A DNA stretch of 49,975 bases from Thauera butanivorans NBRC 103042 (GCF_001591165.1 NZ_BCUG01000047.1:1-49975); one strand, 5' to 3'. Numbered from the stretch's first letter, positions 9,652 through 19,225 are shown. The notes: generated by a model not told the origin, from the letters alone. Made by a program: numbers and translations.

Positions 9652-10572
9652 ATGGCCGGAACCAGCCTGTTCATGCTGCTGGACGACATCGCCAGCATGC
9701 TCGACGACGTCGCCACGATGACCAAGGTGGCGACCAAGAAAACCGCAGGCGTGCTCGGCGACGACCTCGCGCTGAACGCCCAGCAGGTCACCGGCGTGCG
9801 CGCCGACCGCGAACTGCCGGTGGTATGGGCGGTCGCCAAGGGCTCGCTACTGAACAAGGCCATCCTGGTGCCGGCGGCGCTGGCGATCAGCGCCTTCGTC
9901 CCGTGGCTGATCGCGCCGCTGCTGATGCTGGGCGGCGCCTTCCTGTGCTTCGAGGGCTTCGAAAAACTGGCGCACAAGTTCCTGCATGGCAAGGAAGAAG
10001 ACGAACGCCACGCCGAAGCAGTCAGGGCACGGATCGACCCGGAGGTCGATCTCGTCGCCTTCGAGAAGGACAAGATCAAGGGCGCGATACGTACCGATTT
10101 CATCCTGTCGGCCGAAATCATCGTCATCGCCCTCGGCGTGGTCGGCGGCATGCCTTTCGGCACCCAGATCGCGGTGCTGATCAGCATCGCCATCATGATG
10201 ACCATCGGCGTGTATGGCGTGGTCGCCGGCATCGTCAAGCTCGACGACGCCGGACTCTATCTCAGCCAGCGCGCCAATGCGCTGGTGAGTGCGGTGGGCA
10301 AGGCCATCCTGTGGGCCGCGCCCTGGCTGTTGCGTGCGCTGTCGGTGATCGGCACGGTGGCGATGTTTCTGGTCGGCGGCGGCATCCTCACTCATGGCCT
10401 GCCGCCGGTGCATCACCTCATCGAAACGCTCACCGCCGGCATCGGCGGAATCACCGGTGCGTTGCTGCCCAGCCTGCTCGACGGCGTGTTCGGCATCATC
10501 GTCGGCGCACTGGTCCTGGTCGTGGTCAGCATCGCCAGACGCATGCTGCCTGGTCAATCCGCTGCACACTGA
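9652..10572 (+). CDS. DUF808 family inner-membrane protein (YedI-like)
   Basis: A 306-residue membrane protein. The N-terminus SLFMLLDDIASMLDDVATM and the following VATKKTAGVLGDDLALNAQQVTG block (quoted here only as landmarks) are diagnostic of DUF808. Several hydrophobic segments follow: LVPAALAISAFVPWLIAPLL, then FILSAEIIVIALGVVGG, AVLISIAIMMTIGVYGVVAG, and a C-terminal GVFGIIVGALVLVVVSI. Function is unknown. It lies between lysS and mnmC on the same strand with gaps of 20 and 6 bp, so the three may form one transcription unit. Confidence 0.9.
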   Translation: MAGTSLFMLLDDIASMLDDVATMTKVATKKTAGVLGDDLALNAQQVTGVRADRELPVVWAVAKGSLLNKAILVPAALAISAFVPWLIAPLLMLGGAFLCFEGFEKLAHKFLHGKEEDERHAEAVRARIDPEVDLVAFEKDKIKGAIRTDFILSAEIIVIALGVVGGMPFGTQIAVLISIAIMMTIGVYGVVAGIVKLDDAGLYLSQRANALVSAVGKAILWAAPWLLRALSVIGTVAMFLVGGGILTHGLPPVHHLIETLTAGIGGITGALLPSLLDGVFGIIVGALVLVVVSIARRMLPGQSAAH

Positions 10573-10578
10573 ACACCG

Positions 10579-12534
10579 ATGCCCATCATCCCGGCACGTC
10601 TCGCCTTTGCCGACGACGGCACACCCCGCTCCGACACCTTCGACGACATCTACCACTCCAGCGACGGCGGCTTCGGCCAGGCCCGCCACGTCTTCCTGGC
10701 CGGCAACGACCTGCCGCAGCGCTGGCGGGGGCGGGACCGCTTCGTCGTGCTGGAGACCGGCTTCGGCCCAGGCCTGAACTTCCTCGCCACCTGGGCGGCC
10801 TGGCGGGCCGATCCGCAGCGCTGCGGACGGTTGCATTTCGTTTCCTGCGAGCTGCACCCCTTCAGCCGCGACGATCTCGCCACGCTGCATGCGCGATTGC
10901 AGTCGGGCCAGTCCACTGGCTGGCCCGAGGATTGGCCCACGCTCGCTGAACTCAGCGCCGAACTGCTGTCGCAATGGCCGGTGCTGGCAGCCGGTCTGCA
11001 CCGGCTGCACCTGGACGGCGAGCGGGTAGCGCTGACGCTTTGTTTCGGCGACGCCCGCGACGGCCTGGCGCAGATTGCCGCGCGCGCCGACGCCTTCTAT
11101 CTCGACGGCTTTTCGCCCGCCAGGAACCCGGAACTCTGGTCGCCGAAGATCTGCCACCTGCTCGCCCGCCTGGCCGCGCCGGGCGCGACGCTGGCCACCT
11201 GGTCGGTCGCCGGCACGGTGCGCGAGCATCTGCGCCACGCCGGCTTCGACGTCGAAAAGGCGCCGGGCTTCGGCGGCAAGCGGCAGATGCTGCGCGGCCG
11301 GCTGCGCGAACAGAAGCACGCAAGCACGGCTAGCAGCATGCCCTCCCCGGCCGCATGCCCTCCGCCCGCACGCCACGCGCTGGTGATCGGCGCCGGCCTG
11401 GCCGGCTGCGCGCTGGCCGAACGGCTCGCCGCACGCGGCTGGACCATCGAACTGGTCGATGCCGCCGCTGCTCCCGCGACCGGCGCTTCCGGCAACCTGG
11501 CAGGCGTGCTGCGGCCGCTGCCCAGCCTCGACGACAACCCGATGAGCCGGCTGACCCGCGCCGGCACGCTGTACGGCTGGCGCCACATCGCCCGGCTGCG
11601 GCGCGACGGCCAGGCAATCAAGGCCGAGGCCTGCGGCGTGCTGCATCTGGCGCGCGACGACGCCCAGGCGACGAAGATGAGCAAGGTCGTCGAACGGCTC
11701 GCGCTGCCTGCCGAACACCTGCGCTGCGTCGATACGACCGCGGCATCGGAACTGGCGGGCTGGCCGCTGCCGATCGGCGGCTGGCATTTCGGCGACAGCG
11801 GCTGGGTACAGCCACCCAGCCTGTGCGCCGCCAACCTGGCGCATCACGCCGATCACATCCATGGCCACTTCGGCCATGCCGTCGCCCGTCTGCAGCACGA
11901 CGGAGAAACCTGGCAGGCCATCGACGCCGAGGGCGGCACGATCGCCCAAGCCCCTGTGATGGTGCTTGCCGCCGGCACCGGCGTGCGCGAGCTGCTGCCG
12001 CCCGGCCTGCTGCCGGTGGTCAGCGCGCGCGGACAGGTATCGATTCTGCCCGCCGCGGCCGACAGCCCGCCGCACCTGGTCGTCTGCCGCGGCGGCTACG
12101 TCAGCCCCGAAGTCGATGGCCTGCGCTGTGCCGGCGCCACTTTCTCGGTGGACGACGAGGACACCGGTCTGCGCGATGACGACCACGCCGAGAACCTCGC
12201 CAAGCTCGACGGCATGCTGCCCGGCATCGCCGCCGGCCTGTCGCCCGGCGACGTGGCCGGCCGCGTCGGCTTCCGCCCTGCCTCGCCCGACCGCCTGCCG
12301 ATGGTCGGCGCCCTGCCGATGCCGGGCCCGGTGGATCACGGCACGCCATTGCCGGCCATACCCCGCCAGCCCGGCGCCTGGGTGCTGTCGGGCTATGGCG
12401 CGCGCGGCCTGGTATGGTCGGCGCTCGCCGCCGAACTGCTGGCCAGCCAAATCGAAGGCGACCCCCTGCCACTCGAGCGCAATCTGTGCGACGCCATCGA
12501 TCCGGCCCGCTTCCTGCTGCGGCCCCGGGCGTGA
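10579..12534 (+). CDS. mnmC: Bifunctional tRNA mnm5s2U34 biosynthesis protein MnmC
   Basis: A 651-residue two-domain enzyme that finishes the 5-methylaminomethyl-2-thiouridine modification at tRNA wobble U34. The N-terminal MnmD methyltransferase (about 1-240) has the SAM-site stretch VVLETGFGPGLNFLATW and DAFYLDGFSPARNPELW. The C-terminal FAD-dependent oxidoreductase (about 265-651) starts with the dinucleotide motif VIGAGLAGCALAERLA and removes the carboxymethyl group. The end, GYGARGLVWSALAAELLA through DPARFLLRPRA, is normal for the family. A second divergent copy of this 3' end lies about 1.8 kb downstream, after the antiporter gene. Confidence 0.95.
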   Translation: MPIIPARLAFADDGTPRSDTFDDIYHSSDGGFGQARHVFLAGNDLPQRWRGRDRFVVLETGFGPGLNFLATWAAWRADPQRCGRLHFVSCELHPFSRDDLATLHARLQSGQSTGWPEDWPTLAELSAELLSQWPVLAAGLHRLHLDGERVALTLCFGDARDGLAQIAARADAFYLDGFSPARNPELWSPKICHLLARLAAPGATLATWSVAGTVREHLRHAGFDVEKAPGFGGKRQMLRGRLREQKHASTASSMPSPAACPPPARHALVIGAGLAGCALAERLAARGWTIELVDAAAAPATGASGNLAGVLRPLPSLDDNPMSRLTRAGTLYGWRHIARLRRDGQAIKAEACGVLHLARDDAQATKMSKVVERLALPAEHLRCVDTTAASELAGWPLPIGGWHFGDSGWVQPPSLCAANLAHHADHIHGHFGHAVARLQHDGETWQAIDAEGGTIAQAPVMVLAAGTGVRELLPPGLLPVVSARGQVSILPAAADSPPHLVVCRGGYVSPEVDGLRCAGATFSVDDEDTGLRDDDHAENLAKLDGMLPGIAAGLSPGDVAGRVGFRPASPDRLPMVGALPMPGPVDHGTPLPAIPRQPGAWVLSGYGARGLVWSALAAELLASQIEGDPLPLERNLCDAIDPARFLLRPRA

Positions 12535-12552
12535 ATATATCGAGGGACATCC

Positions 12553-14304
12553 GTGCATACCGTCGAGACCGTGTTGTTGGTGCTGATGCTTGGCGCGCTG
12601 ACCGGCATCACCGCCCGCTATCTGAGTGCCATTCCGCTGCCGCTGATCCAGATCGGCCTCGGTACGCTGCTGGCCTGGCCCCAGCAAGGCCTGCACATCG
12701 CCTTCGACCCCGAGCTGTTCCTGCTGCTGTTCATCCCGCCGCTGCTGTTCGCCGACGGCTGGCGCATTCCGAAGCGTGAGTTCTTCTCGCTCTACAAGCC
12801 GATCCTGAAACTGGCCTTCGGCCTGGTGTTGTTCACCGTGCTCGGCCTGGGCTATCTCATCCACTGGCTGATTCCGGAGATGCCGCTGACCGTCGCCTTT
12901 GCGCTCGCCGCCGTGGTGTCGCCCACCGACGCGGTAGCCGTGTCGGCGATCACGCGCAACCTGGGCATGCCGCCGAAGACGATGCACGTGCTCGAAGGCG
13001 AATCGCTGCTGAACGACGCATCCGGCCTGGTCGCGCTCAAGTTCGCCATCGCCGCCACGCTCACCGGACTGTTCTCGTGGAACGAGGCGGCGAAAGAGTT
13101 TCTGTGGATGGCCGTGGGCGGGCTCGCCGCCGGCGCGCTGATCGGCTGGGGTTTCGCCGTGGCACGCGACACCGTGACCCGCAAGCTCGGCGACGTCGCC
13201 GCCACCCAGATGGTGCTGCTGCTCGTGCTGCTGCCCTTTGCCGCCTACATCGTCGGCGAGCGCATCGGCGTGTCGGGCATCCTGGCCGCGGTGGCCGCCG
13301 GCATCACGACCAATTTCGCCGACCTAAACCGCAGCGAATTCATCACCGAGCGGATGCAGACCGAAGGCACCTGGGCCTTGGTGGAATCCGCCTTCAACGG
13401 CGCCATCTTCCTTTTGCTCGGCCTGCAGCTTCCGTCCATCATCGGCACCGCGCTGGAGCAGGCGGGCGAGCATTGGTGGGTGCCGGTCGGACAGGTCGTG
13501 GCGATCTCGCTGGCCTTGCTGCTGATGCGCTGGCTCTGGCTCAGCACCGGCGTACACACCAGCCTGGACCGCGCGCACGCCGAAGGCAAGCTGGCCGAAA
13601 AGCCTTCGCGGCTACTGACCCTGGCGACCACGCTGGCCGGCATCCGCGGCGCGGTGACGCTGGCCGGCGCGCTGTCGGTACCGCTGCTGCTGAACGACGG
13701 CAGCCCCTTCCCCGGCCGCAATCAACTGGTCTTTCTCGCCACTGGCACCATCCTGCTCACGCTGCTGATCGGCAGCATCGGCCTGCCGCTGGTATTGCGG
13801 CGCCTGCCGCCAAGCGGCGAACCGGCATCGATGCAGGAAGAACGCCTGGCCCGGCTGGCCGCATGCCAGGCTGCAATCGCCAGCATGGTGCTGGACAAGA
13901 CCCAGGCCGACACCGCCGATCCGCAATGGCTCGCGCAATACCAGGAATCCGCCGGCCGCCTGACCCAGGAATACCGCAAGCGCATCGACCTGCTCGACGA
14001 CGACACCCCAGCGGCAACGCCCGAGGCACAGGCCGAGGCGCCCGACGCGATCCTCCAGCGCCGCCAGCGCTACGTCGTCGAACAGGAGCTGCGGCTGCAG
14101 GCACTGCACGCCGAACGCAACGCGCTCTACGCCGAACGGCACGCCCACCGGATCAACGACGAATCGCTGCGCAGCCTGGTCGCCGAACTCGATCTGACAG
14201 AGACCGCGCTGCGCAGGCGCCTCGACGTCGCCCGTCGTGCCGCCAGAATGGCGGCGAACGCAGTGGCATCCTCGATGCCGCCGCGGGAGACTGGCCCCCA
14301 TTGA
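12553..14304 (+). CDS. Na+/H+ antiporter, CPA1 (NhaP/YjcE-like) family
   Basis: A 583-residue transporter starting at GTG 12553. About 12 hydrophobic segments fill the first ~420 residues. The ion-site signature of CPA1 exchangers is visible as ALAAVVSPTDAVAVSAI (residues ~117-133), then HVLEGESLLNDASGLVALKF, and GIRGAVTLAGALSVPLLL further on. The last ~160 residues are a charged, helical cytoplasmic tail (QYQESAGRLTQEYRKRIDLL). It probably exports Na+ or K+ for pH and salt homeostasis. It lies 18 bp after mnmC and is followed by the duplicated mnmC tail, which suggests it arrived by recombination. Confidence 0.92.
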   Translation: MHTVETVLLVLMLGALTGITARYLSAIPLPLIQIGLGTLLAWPQQGLHIAFDPELFLLLFIPPLLFADGWRIPKREFFSLYKPILKLAFGLVLFTVLGLGYLIHWLIPEMPLTVAFALAAVVSPTDAVAVSAITRNLGMPPKTMHVLEGESLLNDASGLVALKFAIAATLTGLFSWNEAAKEFLWMAVGGLAAGALIGWGFAVARDTVTRKLGDVAATQMVLLLVLLPFAAYIVGERIGVSGILAAVAAGITTNFADLNRSEFITERMQTEGTWALVESAFNGAIFLLLGLQLPSIIGTALEQAGEHWWVPVGQVVAISLALLLMRWLWLSTGVHTSLDRAHAEGKLAEKPSRLLTLATTLAGIRGAVTLAGALSVPLLLNDGSPFPGRNQLVFLATGTILLTLLIGSIGLPLVLRRLPPSGEPASMQEERLARLAACQAAIASMVLDKTQADTADPQWLAQYQESAGRLTQEYRKRIDLLDDDTPAATPEAQAEAPDAILQRRQRYVVEQELRLQALHAERNALYAERHAHRINDESLRSLVAELDLTETALRRRLDVARRAARMAANAVASSMPPRETGPH

Positions 14305-14342
14305 CATGGCCCTTGAACAGGCTGCTGCCGACCAGCCCTTGC

Positions 14343-14537
14343 GTCCCTCGCCAGGTCGATGCCTGGGTGCTGTCCGGCTACGGCGCACGCGGCCTGGCAT
14401 GGTCCACGCTCGCCGCCGAACTGCTGGCCAGCCTGATCGATGGCGAACCGCCGTCAGAACGAAACCTCTGCGACGCTGTCGACCCAGCACGCTTCCTGCT
14501 GCGCCCGCCACGCGCAGGGCGATGCACTGAAGAATAG
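14343..14537 (+). pseudogene. Divergent duplicate of the mnmC 3' end
   Basis: The plus-strand frame ending at TAG 14537 reads VPRQVDAWVLSGYGARGLAW, then STLAAELLASLIDGEPPSER, then NLCDAVDPARFLLRPP. This lines up with the last ~55 residues of the intact MnmC upstream (PRQPGAWVLSGYGARGLVW ... NLCDAIDPARFLLRP). The nucleotides are clearly homologous but differ at many positions, so this is not a recent copy. No start or preceding MnmC domain exists here. It is best read as the stranded 3' end of another mnmC allele left by recombination. Confidence 0.85.
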
Positions 14538-14683
14538 GCGACCATGCCACAGTGGGCCGGACGTGCGTGGCCGGGGATCGATTCAGGCAATGGTATGCAG
14601 CAACCCGGCAAGGCTCGGCAACCGCAACATGCTACCGGCCCGGATGCCGGCAGGCAGCTTGCTTTCGAGTCGGGGAGATGATC

Positions 14684-15802
14684 ATGGCTGCGCAGGACGC
14701 CCATCTCACTTCCGCCCTGGCGGACATCGAACGCCGCCTGGCAGCGACCCAGACACTTGCCCGCGTCGGCGACTGGACGCTGGAACGGGACACCGGACGC
14801 ATGCGCTGGTCACCGGAGCTCTTCCGCCTGTTCGAGCGCCCCATCGAACAAGGCGTGCCCGACATCAACGAAGCCCTGGCCTACTTCAGCCCTGAATCGC
14901 TCGAACTCACCCGCACCGCCTTCTGGTACGCGATCGACAAGGGCGAGCGCTGCACGCTCGAGCAGACCGCGCAACTGCCCTCCGGCACGACCGCACACTA
15001 CGTCACCGAAATCGTGCCGGTCGCCGACGGCGACGGCCGCGTGTTCATGCTCTACGGCACGGTGCAGGACATCACCGAGCGCAAGGCGCTGGAAGCCGAA
15101 CGCCTGCGCCAGATCGCCCGCGTCGCCGAACTGTCGCGCCGCCTGCTCGAAGTCGGCGAGCGCGAACGCCGCCAGCTGGCTGCCGCCCTGCACGACCGGG
15201 CGAGCCCCAACCTCGCGGCGCTGAAGCTGATCTTCACCAACCTCCGCAATGCGTTGCCGGACACGATGTGCAGCGAACTGGAGCCTTTGCTCGACGACGC
15301 GGCCGCTCTGCTCGCCGACACCGATGCCGGCATCCGCGACACCTGTGCCACCCTGCATCCGGCCACGCTCGACTATGCCGGCCTTGCCGCCGCGATCCGT
15401 GAGTATGCCAACCTGGTCTCCCGCCACAGCGACATCCGAGTACTGCTCGAACTGGACGAGGACATGAGCGGCCTGCCTGCCGAATTGCAGGCCATGCTGT
15501 TCCGCATCGCGCAGGAAGCCCTGACCAACTGCGCCAAGCACGCATCCGCAAACCGGATCCGGATCGAGCTGCGCCGCCGCGGCAAGGACATCACCCTGCG
15601 CATTGCCGACGACGGCTGCGGCTTCGATCCGGAACTGCTCGGCCAGCACGGTAGCACACCCGGCCTGGGGCTCATCACCATGCGGGAGCGCGCCGAGCTG
15701 GCCGGCGGCCGCTTCACGCTGCGCTCCGCACCCGGCGCCGGCACCGAAATCGAGGTCGTGCTCGCACCCCATGCACATCGCTTCCCGAGAGGCAGGCCAT
15801 GA
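14684..15802 (+). CDS. NarL-type (HisKA_3) sensor histidine kinase, soluble
   Basis: A 372-residue kinase without transmembrane segments, so a cytoplasmic sensor. A PAS-like domain spans about 25-135 (LARVGDWTLERDTGRMRWS, ending in GTVQDITERK). The HisKA_3 dimerisation helix ERERRQLAAALHDRASPNLA carries the phospho-acceptor His170. The ATPase domain shows an N box (RIAQEALTNCAKHA) and G boxes (DDGCGFD, GLGLITMRERAEL). ATG 14684 has GGGGAG at suitable spacing; the ATG 6 nt earlier is too close to it. The gene overlaps the response regulator gene by 4 bp (ATGA). The signal is unknown. Confidence 0.9.
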   Translation: MAAQDAHLTSALADIERRLAATQTLARVGDWTLERDTGRMRWSPELFRLFERPIEQGVPDINEALAYFSPESLELTRTAFWYAIDKGERCTLEQTAQLPSGTTAHYVTEIVPVADGDGRVFMLYGTVQDITERKALEAERLRQIARVAELSRRLLEVGERERRQLAAALHDRASPNLAALKLIFTNLRNALPDTMCSELEPLLDDAAALLADTDAGIRDTCATLHPATLDYAGLAAAIREYANLVSRHSDIRVLLELDEDMSGLPAELQAMLFRIAQEALTNCAKHASANRIRIELRRRGKDITLRIADDGCGFDPELLGQHGSTPGLGLITMRERAELAGGRFTLRSAPGAGTEIEVVLAPHAHRFPRGRP

Positions 15803-16449
15803 AACCACTGAACATCGTGCTCGCGGACGACCACCAGATGTTCCGCCATGCCCTGCGTGCGCTGCTGGAAAAGGAACCCGGCCTGGCCGTGGTCGGCGAA
15901 GCCGCCGACGGCGAAGCCCTGCTCCGCCTGCTTGCCGAACAGCCGGTGGACATCGTCTGCATCGACATCGGCATGCCGGGCATGAACGGGATCGAGGCCA
16001 CGCGCCGCCTGCTGGCGCTGTATCCCGGCATCCGGGTGATCGGGCTGTCGGCCTACTCCGACCAGCAGTTCGTCATCGACCTGCTCAATGCCGGCGCCCA
16101 GGGCTACGTGACGAAGGCCGCAGCCAGCGACGACCTGCTGCGCGCCATCGACAACGTCCGGCACGGCCGCACCTATCTCTGCCCCGAAGTGGCCGGTGCG
16201 GTGGCCAGCGCACTGCGCTCCGGCACCGAACCGCGTACCGGCGCGCCACAGCTGACCGCGCGCGAGCGCCAGGTGCTGCAGCTGATCGCCGAAGGCCACA
16301 CATCGGTGCGCATCGCCGAGCGGCTTCACATTGCGCCATCGACCATCGAAGTGCACCGGCGCAACATCATGCGAAAGCTCGATCTGCACAGTGTCGCCGA
16401 GCTCACCCGCTATGCCATCCGCAACGGCATCTGCCAGGTGAGCGAATGA
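15799..16449 (+). CDS. LuxR/NarL-family response regulator
   Basis: A 216-residue regulator with an N-terminal receiver domain (acidic pocket ADD at 9-11, phospho-acceptor Asp56 in CIDIGMPG, conserved Thr/Ser and Lys as TKAAASDDLL) and a C-terminal LuxR helix-turn-helix (LTARERQVLQLIAEG, then APSTIEVHRRNIMRKL). It is the partner of the upstream kinase by the ATGA overlap. The phasin gene lies 158 bp downstream, but a regulatory link is only a possibility from position. Confidence 0.93.
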   Translation: MKPLNIVLADDHQMFRHALRALLEKEPGLAVVGEAADGEALLRLLAEQPVDIVCIDIGMPGMNGIEATRRLLALYPGIRVIGLSAYSDQQFVIDLLNAGAQGYVTKAAASDDLLRAIDNVRHGRTYLCPEVAGAVASALRSGTEPRTGAPQLTARERQVLQLIAEGHTSVRIAERLHIAPSTIEVHRRNIMRKLDLHSVAELTRYAIRNGICQVSE

Positions 16450-16607
16450 TATCCGGGGTGTCCGGGATGTATTTACGCGACGTTACACGGCCTACCTGTT
16501 TACCGGTACATCCAAACACCCTGAACGGGGTATATCCCCCTCCTGCCTTTGACATTAGCATCGAGGACTTCAAGCAACCCAATACCCACACCTGCGAGGA
16601 AGCCAAG

Positions 16608-17051
16608 ATGACTACCCACCCGTCCGTACAAAAGTTCGCAGCAACTGCCAACTCCAACCTGCAGACTTTCCAGTCGCTGGCCGACATCGTCCTCGATGCC
16701 TCGGAACAACTGCTTTCGCTCAACGTCGAGGCCGCCCGCTCGCTGTGCGCCTACGCTTCGACCCAGACCCTGCCGCTCGATGGCGAAGAACTTCGCAACC
16801 GTTTCGCCAACGGCATCAATGTGAACAACGAACACTTCGAGCAGGCCACCGAATACCTGCGCAACGTGAATGAAATCTGCCTGCGCGCGCAGTCGGAAAT
16901 CGCCGAAATCAGCACCCGCCACATCAGCGAAGTCAGCAACTCGATGCAATCGCTGTTCGACGAAGTCTCCAAGCTGACGCCGGCTGCCACGCTGGAAACC
17001 TTCGTCACGCCGACGACGAATGCACGCAACACTGCCCGCAAGGCTGCCTGA
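16608..17051 (+). CDS. Phasin family protein
   Basis: A 147-residue protein of the phasin class that coats polyhydroxyalkanoate granules. Almost wholly helical and amphipathic, with the family pattern FQSLADIVLDASEQLLSLNV and ARSLCAYASTQTLPLDGEEL, and a terminal region rich in Thr/Ala (TPTTNARNTARKAA). The length is typical. ATG 16608 follows GCGAGGAAGCC, a usable ribosome site. It is the last gene before a very strong terminator and convergent gltX. It suggests the host makes PHA, although no PHA synthase is in the window. Confidence 0.85.
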   Translation: MTTHPSVQKFAATANSNLQTFQSLADIVLDASEQLLSLNVEAARSLCAYASTQTLPLDGEELRNRFANGINVNNEHFEQATEYLRNVNEICLRAQSEIAEISTRHISEVSNSMQSLFDEVSKLTPAATLETFVTPTTNARNTARKAA

Positions 17052-17066
17052 CCCAAGCCGAAGCGG

Positions 17067-17113
17067 TAAACGGCGAAGGCCCCGAAAAAACTTCGGGGCC
17101 TTCGCCGTTTACG
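17067..17113. terminator. Bidirectional terminator between phasin gene and gltX
   Basis: A 21-bp perfectly paired stem with a 5-nt AAAAC loop. The arms are GGCGAAGGCCCCGAA and TTCGGGGCCTTCGCC, extended by four more pairs (GTAAAC/GTTTAC side). It sits exactly between two convergent genes. A T-run is weak on each side (TTTA), but the stem is strong and symmetric enough to stop transcription from both. Confidence 0.85.
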
Positions 17114-17138
17114 CCCCCGCCGGGGGGCTGGCTTTCGC

Positions 17139-18551
17139 TCAGAGGTAGCGGTCGAGCCGCATCAGCACCCGCTCGCGCCCCAGCACCTCCAGCACCGCGT
17201 CGATCGACGGCGTCTGCGGCACACCCAGCACGACGACGCGCAGCGGAATCGCCACCTGCGGCATCTTCAGGCCGTGCTCGGCCATGGTGTCCTTGATCGC
17301 CTGCGACAGCGCCGCCTTGTTCCACCCCGCGCCGGCCAGACGCCCGCGCAGGCTGGCCAACGCGGCCTTCGCAGCATCGTTCAGGTGCTGGCCGATCACT
17401 TCCGGCGCCGGATGCACGTCGGCGACGAACAGCTCGACCGAATCAGCCAGCTCGTTCAGGTTGGAAACGCGATCCTTGTACAGTGCGACCACTGCTTCCA
17501 GCGAGACGCCGGTCTCGGGGTTCACGCCGCGCCGCGCCAACCGGTTGGCGACCTGCGCGGCCAGGAAGGCGTCGTCCGCCTTCTTGATGTACTGGGCATT
17601 GAGCCAGTTGAGCTTTTCGGTGTTGAACTGCGCTGCCGAAGGCGTGATGTGGTCGAGGTCGAACCACTCGACGAACTGCGCGCGGCTGAACACCTCGTCG
17701 TCGCCGTGGCTCCAGCCCAGGCGGGCCAGGTAGTTGATGACCGCATCCGGCAGGTAGCCGTCGTCGTCGTACTGCATCACGCTGACCGCGCCGTGGCGCT
17801 TTGACAGCTTGGTGCCGTCGTCGCCGAGGATCATCGACAGGTGGGCATACAGCGGCACCTCGGCACCCAGCGCCCGCAGCACGTTGATCTGGCGCGGCGT
17901 GTTGTTCACATGATCGTCGCCGCGGATGACATGGGTGATGCCCATGTCCCAGTCGTCCACCACCACGCAGAAGTTGTAGGTCGGCGTGCCGTCGGCGCGG
18001 GCGATGATGAAGTCGTCCAGCTCGGCGTTGGCGATCTCGATGCGGCCCTTGACCAGATCGTCCCAGGCCACGGCGCCATCCACCGGGTTGCGGAAGCGCA
18101 CCACCGGCTGCACGCCTTCGGGCGGCTGCGGCAACAACTTGCCGGCCTCCGGCCGCCAGCGGCCGTCGTAGCGCGGCTTCTCGCCGCGGGCGCGCTGCTC
18201 CTCCCGGATGCGGTCGAGCTCTTCCGGCGACATGTAGCAATGGTAGGCTGTACCGGCAGCCAGCATCTGCCGGATCACCTCCTTGTACCGCTCCATGCGC
18301 TGCATCTGGTAGAACGGGCCTTCGTCATGCTCCAGGCCCAGCCACTGCATGCCGTCCAGGATGGCCTGCACCGCCGCGGGCGTGGAACGGGCAACATCGG
18401 TATCCTCGATACGCAGGATGAACTTGCCGCCATGGCGGCGGGCGAAGGCCCACGAGAACAGCGCCGTGCGCGCGCCGCCGATGTGGAGATAACCGGTGGG
18501 GCTGGGCGCGAAACGGGTGCGGACGGGGCGGGGAACGGAAGGCTGGGGCAT
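17139..18551 (-). CDS. gltX: Glutamyl-tRNA synthetase
   Basis: A 470-residue class I synthetase that charges tRNA-Glu. The HIGH motif is [19 protein letters not shown] (HIGG at 23-26), and the KMSKS equivalent is KLSKRHG around residue 252. The all-helical anticodon-binding half follows ([20 protein letters not shown] and later). The length matches the usual 465-475. The ATG at 18551 leaves the normal 10-15 residues ahead of the Rossmann fold. It converges with the phasin gene across the terminator. Confidence 0.97.
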   Translation of the reverse strand: MPQPSVPRPVRTRFAPSPTGYLHIGGARTALFSWAFARRHGGKFILRIEDTDVARSTPAAVQAILDGMQWLGLEHDEGPFYQMQRMERYKEVIRQMLAAGTAYHCYMSPEELDRIREEQRARGEKPRYDGRWRPEAGKLLPQPPEGVQPVVRFRNPVDGAVAWDDLVKGRIEIANAELDDFIIARADGTPTYNFCVVVDDWDMGITHVIRGDDHVNNTPRQINVLRALGAEVPLYAHLSMILGDDGTKLSKRHGAVSVMQYDDDGYLPDAVINYLARLGWSHGDDEVFSRAQFVEWFDLDHITPSAAQFNTEKLNWLNAQYIKKADDAFLAAQVANRLARRGVNPETGVSLEAVVALYKDRVSNLNELADSVELFVADVHPAPEVIGQHLNDAAKAALASLRGRLAGAGWNKAALSQAIKDTMAEHGLKMPQVAIPLRVVVLGVPQTPSIDAVLEVLGRERVLMRLDRYL

Positions 18552-18600
18552 GGCTGGAAGCTGTCGGATGCGCAGAAAAGCGAAGGGCGGATTCTAAGCC

Positions 18601-18748
18601 ATTGGGCCGGGCTTGCGGCGTGGCCTCCCGCACAATCTTGACCATCTGTTCTTCAGTAAAACGGCTCTTGCGCATGACTTCCTCTCCTGCTTGGAAGCCA
18701 TCCTCTCAAGTTTCAACTGGTCCGAAAAGACCGGAGCAGGTCACTTAC
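18601..18748 (-). mobile_element. Remnant of an IS3-family insertion sequence (start of OrfA and one end)
   Basis: The minus strand reads MRKSRFTEEQMVKIVREATP from 18675, the characteristic N-terminus of IS3-family OrfA (helix-turn-helix) proteins, then loses similarity after about 25 codons. Upstream of that start, ACTGGTCCGAAAAGACCGGAG resembles the terminal part of such elements. The rest of the element, including all of OrfB, is missing. It marks the gltX-side edge of the accessory type VI effector island. Confidence 0.7.
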
Positions 18749-18832
18749 CTCGAATGCCAGACGCGAAAATCACTTGTCACTCCGGGAGGCGTCCATATAA
18801 GCAATTCCCTAAGAAAAATCCATCTGCCAACC

Positions 18833-19225
18833 TCACCCAACCCCCTCCCTATTTTGAATAAATAATTTCACAAAAACATAACCAATCGCCAACCCCACTA
18901 ACACTGAAACAGGCCCAATAAAAGCATAAATCAAAGCCATGAATGACGCCCCTCCATGCTTTGCAGAATCAGAGCAGGAAAAAAAATCATAAACAATGAA
19001 ATTAAATACAGAAAAAATAAAGACAGAAAAATAAAAGCATCTACCATCTTTCATAAGCGCAGCGGCAATCAAAATAATGAATGGAATTGCATTTATGTAA
19101 GCTATTTTGTAAAAATCATCGCCCCTCAACCCAAGACATACTCCAGCCAATTTAAATGTAAAAATAGCCACAGCAATCAGCACCACCATCCGAACAACAG
19201 CGCTTTTTATTTTACTTTCTAGCAT
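18833..19225 (-). CDS. Small four-helix membrane protein, candidate immunity protein for the Rhs toxin
   Basis: About 130 residues with four predicted membrane segments: VVRMVVLIAVAIFTFKLAGV, then AYINAIPFIILIAAALM, FYFSVFIFSVFNFIVYDFF and FIGPVSVLVGLAIGYVFVKL. I recognise no family. I choose ATG 19225 because it overlaps the Rhs stop by 14 bp (GAAATGCTAGAAAG), a typical toxin-immunity arrangement; an upstream ATG at 19279 lies deeper in the toxin gene. The gene is far AT-richer than the flanks, as is the toxin tip. Position directly after the Rhs tip suggests it protects against that toxin; a membrane immunity protein would suit a phospholipase acting on membranes. This is inference. Confidence 0.65.
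   Translation of the reverse strand: MLESKIKSAVVRMVVLIAVAIFTFKLAGVCLGLRGDDFYKIAYINAIPFIILIAAALMKDGRCFYFSVFIFSVFNFIVYDFFSCSDSAKHGGASFMALIYAFIGPVSVLVGLAIGYVFVKLFIQNREGVG

Noticed and set aside
9847-12987. A 1046-codon open frame on the minus strand opposite the DUF808 gene and mnmC
   Set aside because: Composition is an antisense shadow of high-GC coding DNA (rich in Gln, Gly, Arg, His, Ala). No domain is visible and it lies over two well-supported genes.
18325-18675. A 116-codon minus frame joining the IS3 OrfA start to DNA within gltX
   Set aside because: Only the first ~25 codons resemble OrfA; the rest is an out-of-frame reading of gltX.
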